Positions 4,902 to 7,932 of a DNA stretch of 7,932 bases are shown piece after piece (positions within the stretch are counted from its first letter, which is position 1; every line of letters starts with the position of its first letter). The translations under genes and the position numbers were made by a program. Source of the DNA: an uncultured Clostridium sp. Lineage in GTDB: Bacteria > Bacillota > Clostridia > TANB77 > CAG-508. Location of the stretch: assembly GCA_900552655.1 (NCBI GenBank), contig USAE01000061.1, positions 1 to 7,932 on the forward strand, in the 5' to 3' direction. The notes under the pieces were generated by a model. The model had not been told where the DNA came from. It worked only from the letters and a program-made list of their open reading frames with translations, and did no database searches.

Positions 4902-6819
4902 ACATGAATATGGAGCAGAACAAATACAAGTACTAGAAGGGTTAGAAGCTGTAAGAAAAAGACCAGGAATGTATATAGGAAGTGTTTCTGCAAGAGGATT
5001 ACACCATTTAGTATATGAAATTGTAGATAACTGTGTTGATGAAGCATTAGCAGGATATTGTAAGAATATTCATGTTCAAATAAAACCAGGAAATATTATA
5101 ACTGTACAAGATGATGGAAGGGGAATTCCAGTTGAAGTACACCCAAAAACTAAAATTTCTACTGCAGAAACAGTATATACAATGCTTCATGCAGGAGGAA
5201 AATTTGGAGGAGATAGTGGATATAAAGTATCTGGTGGACTTCATGGGGTTGGTGCTTCTGTTGTAAACGCTTTATCTGAATGGACAGAGGTTGAAATATG
5301 TCGTGATGGTGGTAAATACAAAATGAAATTTGCAAGAGGTAAGACAGTAGAACCATTACAAAGAATAGAAGATTCAGATAAAACAGGTACTAGTGTAACA
5401 TTTTTAGCAGATAGTACAATATTTGAAACAACAAACTATGATTTTTCTATTTTAGAAGAAAGATTTAGAGAAATTGCATTTTTAACAAAAGGGTTAAGAA
5501 TAAAAATTGAAGACTTAAGAGAAGAAACAGTAAAACAAGCAGATTTTTGCTTTGAAGGTGGATTAAATTCATTTGCAGAATATTTAAATCAAAACAAAGA
5601 AAAATTACACAAAAAACCTATTTATATTGAAAAAACAGATGGTGAAGTACCTGTAGAGATTGCAATTCAATATACTACAGCATATTCAGAAAATATTTAT
5701 ACTTTTGTTAATAATATAAATACAGTAGAAGGTGGAACACATTTAGAAGGATTTAAAAGAGCTCTTACAAAAGTATTTAATGATTATGCAAGAAAACATA
5801 ATATTTTAAAAGAAAAAGATTCAAACTTACAAGGTGAAGATATAAGAGAAGGTATAACAGCGATTATTTCAGTAAAAGTTAAAGAACCTCAATTTGAAGG
5901 ACAAACAAAAACAAAATTAGGTAATAGTAATGTTACAGGAATTGTTCAATCAATGGTAAATGAAGCTTTATCAAACTTTTTAGAAGAAAATCCTTCTGTA
6001 TCTAAAGCTATCTTAGAGAAATGTATAGGTGCTTCAAGAGCTAGAGAAGCAGCTAGAAAAGCAAGAGAATTAGTTAGGAGAAAAAGTGCTTTAGAAACTT
6101 CAACATTACCTGGAAAATTAGCAGATTGTAGTGAAAAAAATGCAGAATTATGCGAAGTATATATAGTCGAAGGGGATTCTGCTGGTGGAAGTGCAAAACA
6201 AGGAAGAGATAGAAAATTCCAAGCAATATTACCACTATGGGGAAAAATGTTAAATGTTGAAAAATCTAGAGCAGACAAAATATATAATAATGATAAATTA
6301 CAACCTGTTATATTAGCAGTAGGTGCTGGAATTGGTGCAGACTTTGATATAACAAAAATTAGATATGGAAAAATAATAATAATGGCAGATGCCGATGTTG
6401 ATGGTGCACACATAAGAACCTTACTATTAACATTTTTCTTTAGATATATGCGTCCTTTAATAGAAAATGGAAATGTGTATTTAGCACAACCACCATTATT
6501 TAAATTATCTAAAAAAGGAATGAAAGATATTTATTGTTATACTGACGAAGAATTAGAAGATAAATATAAAGAATTAGAAGAAAAAGGAATCTCAAGAGAT
6601 GCTATATCAATCCAAAGATATAAAGGTTTAGGAGAGATGAATCCAGAGCAATTATGGGAAACAACAATGAATCCAGAAACAAGAACTTTAATAAAAGTTA
6701 CAATGGAAGATGCTATAAAAGCAGATAGAATATTTACTATACTAATGGGAGATGAAGTTGCTCCTAGAAGACAATTTATAGAAGAAAATGCAAAGTATGT
6801 AAAGAATTTAGATGTTTAG
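4888..6819 (+). CDS. gyrB: DNA gyrase subunit B
   Basis: GyrB is the ATPase subunit of the A2B2 gyrase that introduces negative supercoils. The 643-aa product has a GHKL ATPase domain with YEIVDNCVDEA (catalytic Glu44, Asn48), DDGRGIP (75-81) and GLHGVGASVVNALS (117-130). A transducer domain follows. The TOPRIM domain has VEGDSAGGS (427-435) and the metal-binding DADVD (501-505), and the C-terminal signature RYKGLGEMNPEQLW is present. The length is typical of Gram-positive GyrB, without the insert found in enterobacteria. GyrB rather than ParE is supported by the locus. The start is ATG 4888, seven bases after AGGAGGT (4874-4880), overlapping remB by 14 bases. Trp451 occupies the position of E. 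coli Lys447. gyrA does not follow within the window. Confidence 0.98.
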   Translation: MEKYKHEYGAEQIQVLEGLEAVRKRPGMYIGSVSARGLHHLVYEIVDNCVDEALAGYCKNIHVQIKPGNIITVQDDGRGIPVEVHPKTKISTAETVYTMLHAGGKFGGDSGYKVSGGLHGVGASVVNALSEWTEVEICRDGGKYKMKFARGKTVEPLQRIEDSDKTGTSVTFLADSTIFETTNYDFSILEERFREIAFLTKGLRIKIEDLREETVKQADFCFEGGLNSFAEYLNQNKEKLHKKPIYIEKTDGEVPVEIAIQYTTAYSENIYTFVNNINTVEGGTHLEGFKRALTKVFNDYARKHNILKEKDSNLQGEDIREGITAIISVKVKEPQFEGQTKTKLGNSNVTGIVQSMVNEALSNFLEENPSVSKAILEKCIGASRAREAARKARELVRRKSALETSTLPGKLADCSEKNAELCEVYIVEGDSAGGSAKQGRDRKFQAILPLWGKMLNVEKSRADKIYNNDKLQPVILAVGAGIGADFDITKIRYGKIIIMADADVDGAHIRTLLLTFFFRYMRPLIENGNVYLAQPPLFKLSKKGMKDIYCYTDEELEDKYKELEEKGISRDAISIQRYKGLGEMNPEQLWETTMNPETRTLIKVTMEDAIKADRIFTILMGDEVAPRRQFIEENAKYVKNLDV

Positions 6820-6825
6820 AATTTT

Positions 6826-6863
6826 AAGTGGACTTAATATAAAATTTAGGTTCACTTTTTTTT
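6826..6863 (+). terminator. Intrinsic terminator of the recF-remB-gyrB operon
   Basis: AAGTGGACTTAA (6826-6837) pairs with 6846-6857 (TTAGGTTCACTT), a 12-bp stem with two G-T wobbles and an 8-base loop. A run of eight T's (6856-6863) follows. It begins six bases after the gyrB stop and separates the operon from the genes beyond. Confidence 0.85.
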
Positions 6864-6887
6864 ATTTAATATGAAGTCAGATTCTTA

Positions 6888-6925
6888 TCAACAAATGTCG
6901 ATTTTTGGTATACGAAATTTGTTGA
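6888..6925. repeat. Inverted repeat overlapping the -35 box of the next operon
   Basis: TCAACAAAT (6888-6896) and ATTTGTTGA (6917-6925) are perfect reverse complements separated by 20 bases, with a further 3-bp match inside (TCG 6898-6900, CGA 6913-6915). The right arm runs into the TTGACA -35 box, the position of a repressor operator. The outer edges read as DnaA-box-like: TTATCAACA (6885-6893, 8 of 9) and TGTTGACAA (6920-6928, reverse complement TTGTCAACA, 7 of 9). Confidence 0.65.
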
Positions 6926-6950
6926 CAAATAGAATAAATCAGAGTATTAT
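6922..6950 (+). promoter_or_regulatory. Strong promoter of the TraC-like/VirB4-like operon
   Basis: A perfect TTGACA (6922-6927) and TATTAT (6945-6950, one mismatch) are separated by 17 bases. Transcription would start near 6957, leaving a leader of only about 16 bases that is almost entirely the ribosome binding site. Confidence 0.82.
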
Positions 6951-6959
6951 AAAAAAAAT

Positions 6960-6967
6960 GAGGTGAT
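6960..6967 (+). promoter_or_regulatory. Strong ribosome binding site followed by ATA instead of ATG
   Basis: GAGGTGAT is an 8-base match to the anti-Shine-Dalgarno complement (AGGAGGTGAT). The in-frame codon five bases downstream is ATA (6973-6975). No ATG, GTG or TTG occurs in this frame until ATG 7003, which has no ribosome binding site of its own. Confidence 0.75.
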
Positions 6968-6972
6968 AATCT

Positions 6973-7530
6973 ATAAATAATAAGTCTACCCAAGATTGGT
7001 TAATGATAGAAAATATAGACAAAAATGGAATTATTAAAATAAAAGAAAAAAATATTTTTGTGAAAATAATAAAAGTGAAACCAATAAATTTTAATCTTAA
7101 AACAGCGTTGGAAAAGGAAGCAATTTTAAATTCATATAAAGTTTTTTTAAAAACATGTAATTTTAATCTACAAATTTTAATTCATACAAATAAAGAAGAT
7201 ATCTCTAAAATTATTAATAATATCAAGCAGGTCAAAAATGAGCAAATTTCTATTGTTTCAAAAAATTATATTAAATTCATAAATAAAATTAATTCTGAAA
7301 AGCAAACTTCAACAAAAAATTATTACATTATAATAGATGAGCAATTTGAAAGCGATAATAAGAATACAGAAAATATATTCTATATGTTAAATGAAAAATA
7401 TCTAAAAATAAAAGAATGTCTTACAAGATGTGGAAACCAAGTAAATGAGTGTAAAAAAGAAGAAGTTATAAGGATTTTACATTTTTTTCTTAATACAAAA
7501 AACAATCTTAAAAGAAATGGAGGAGATTAA
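6973..7530 (+). CDS. TraC-like domain protein, conjugation/type IV secretion related
   Basis: From the proposed ATA start the product is 185 aa; from ATG 7003 it is 175 aa. It resembles, from memory of the family, the TraC-like N-terminal domain proteins encoded beside VirB4-like ATPases in Clostridia and Patescibacteria. Recognisable segments are TQDWL (6-10), KIIKVKPINFNLK (31-43), EKEAILNSYKVFLK (47-60), NFNLQILI (63-70) and ECLTRCGN (148-155). No signal peptide, membrane helix or Walker motif is visible, so it is probably cytoplasmic or associated with the secretion ATPase. The TQDWL segment, typical of the family N-terminus, lies upstream of ATG 7003 and supports the earlier start; the frame is closed by TAA at 6967. 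The gene overlaps the next by 14 bases. Its exact role is unknown. Confidence 0.72.
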   Translation: MNNKSTQDWLMIENIDKNGIIKIKEKNIFVKIIKVKPINFNLKTALEKEAILNSYKVFLKTCNFNLQILIHTNKEDISKIINNIKQVKNEQISIVSKNYIKFINKINSEKQTSTKNYYIIIDEQFESDNKNTENIFYMLNEKYLKIKECLTRCGNQVNECKKEEVIRILHFFLNTKNNLKRNGGD

Positions 7531-7932
7531 AAAAAATATATTAAAAAATTTATTTTTAAAACCTACAAAAGTCAACAACTTTAAAGAAGAAAATTATATT
7601 TGTCCATCATATATAAATAATGAAAATCCCAAATATATAGAAATAGATAATATGTATTATTCAGGAATAATGATAGTAAATTATTTAAGAGAAAATGAAG
7701 AATTGTTATTAAAATCATTAATAAATACCGATATAAATATGAATATTTCTATTTTTTATGAAAAGCAGGATAAATATAAAACACTAAAAGAATTAACGTA
7801 TAATATTGGAAATGTCTCAGCAGATTTAAAAGAAATAAATAATAATAGGCAAGATGCTGATATTGCACAATATACCTATAATGATGCTAAATACATAAGA
7901 AAAGAAATACAAATAAATAATCAAGATATATA
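7517..7932 (+). CDS. VirB4-like type IV secretion ATPase, N-terminal part (runs off window)
   Basis: The frame is open from ATG 7517 to the window end (138 codons), so only the N-terminal domain is seen. NPKYIEIDNMYYSGIMIVNY (38-57), the following INTDINMNISIFYEKQD (69-85), IGNVSADLKE (97-106) and RQDADIAQYTYND (111-123) resemble the N-terminal domain of VirB4/TraC-like conjugation ATPases of Clostridia. The Walker motifs of such proteins would lie beyond the window, so ATPase function is predicted, not seen. The start overlaps the upstream gene by 14 bases, suggesting translational coupling. GGAGGAG (7519-7525) lies after this ATG rather than before it, so the true start is uncertain; no other ATG follows until codon 46. 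Confidence 0.72.
   Translation, partial: MEEIKKNILKNLFLKPTKVNNFKEENYICPSYINNENPKYIEIDNMYYSGIMIVNYLRENEELLLKSLINTDINMNISIFYEKQDKYKTLKELTYNIGNVSADLKEINNNRQDADIAQYTYNDAKYIRKEIQINNQDI

Noticed and set aside
4532..5047. 171-codon minus-strand open frame across recF end, remB and gyrB start
   Set aside because: It lies opposite three well-supported genes, has a hydrophobic, low-complexity translation with no recognisable domain, and no ribosome binding site; it is a shadow frame.
5946..6413. 155-codon minus-strand open frame inside gyrB
   Set aside because: It is antisense to the highly conserved TOPRIM region of GyrB, whose codon pattern explains the absence of stops.
1..7932. CRISPR arrays, tRNA or rRNA genes, insertion sequences
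   Set aside because: No regularly spaced repeats, cloverleaf-like sequence, rRNA-like stretch or transposase frame was seen on either strand.

Overview
The window is the chromosomal replication origin region of a very AT-rich Gram-positive bacterium, most likely an uncultured member of the Clostridia. The evidence is the gene order dnaA, dnaN, recF, remB, gyrB, all on the plus strand, the strong AGGAGG-type ribosome binding sites, and a GyrB of the short Gram-positive type (643 aa). Proteins use mostly A/T-ending codons.

Positions 1-533 hold the upstream half of a bipartite oriC. There is a leftward sigma-A-type promoter (32-61), probably for the rpmH operon just outside the window. Three clusters of DnaA boxes follow (96-139, 268-297, 444-475), and the dnaA promoter (327-355) lies between the second and third. 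dnaA is 534-1877. The 330-base dnaA-dnaN gap is the second half of the origin. It holds a 10-bp tandem repeat, a long imperfect hairpin, two inverted pairs of DnaA-box-like sequences, and a DnaA-trio-like tract running into an AT-only stretch just before the dnaN ribosome binding site. This tract is the best candidate for the unwinding site.

dnaN (2208-3323) ends in a nested pair of hairpins that act as terminator(s). A new promoter (3416-3444) then drives recF-remB-gyrB, and its leader carries an inverted pair of DnaA boxes. The S4-domain gene often found between dnaN and recF is absent. remB and gyrB overlap by 14 bases. gyrB ends at a clear intrinsic terminator (6826-6863). gyrA does not follow within the window.

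After gyrB there is an unexpected unit with its own near-consensus promoter. A 185-codon gene resembles the TraC-like N-terminal domain family of conjugation proteins. It overlaps the start of a gene resembling the N-terminal domain of VirB4-like type IV secretion ATPases, which runs off the window end. The first gene's best start is an ATA codon behind a near-perfect Shine-Dalgarno sequence. Its promoter -35 box lies in an inverted repeat whose arms resemble DnaA boxes. Whether this is an integrated conjugative element or a fixed chromosomal secretion locus cannot be told from this window. It is the least ordinary part of the sequence.
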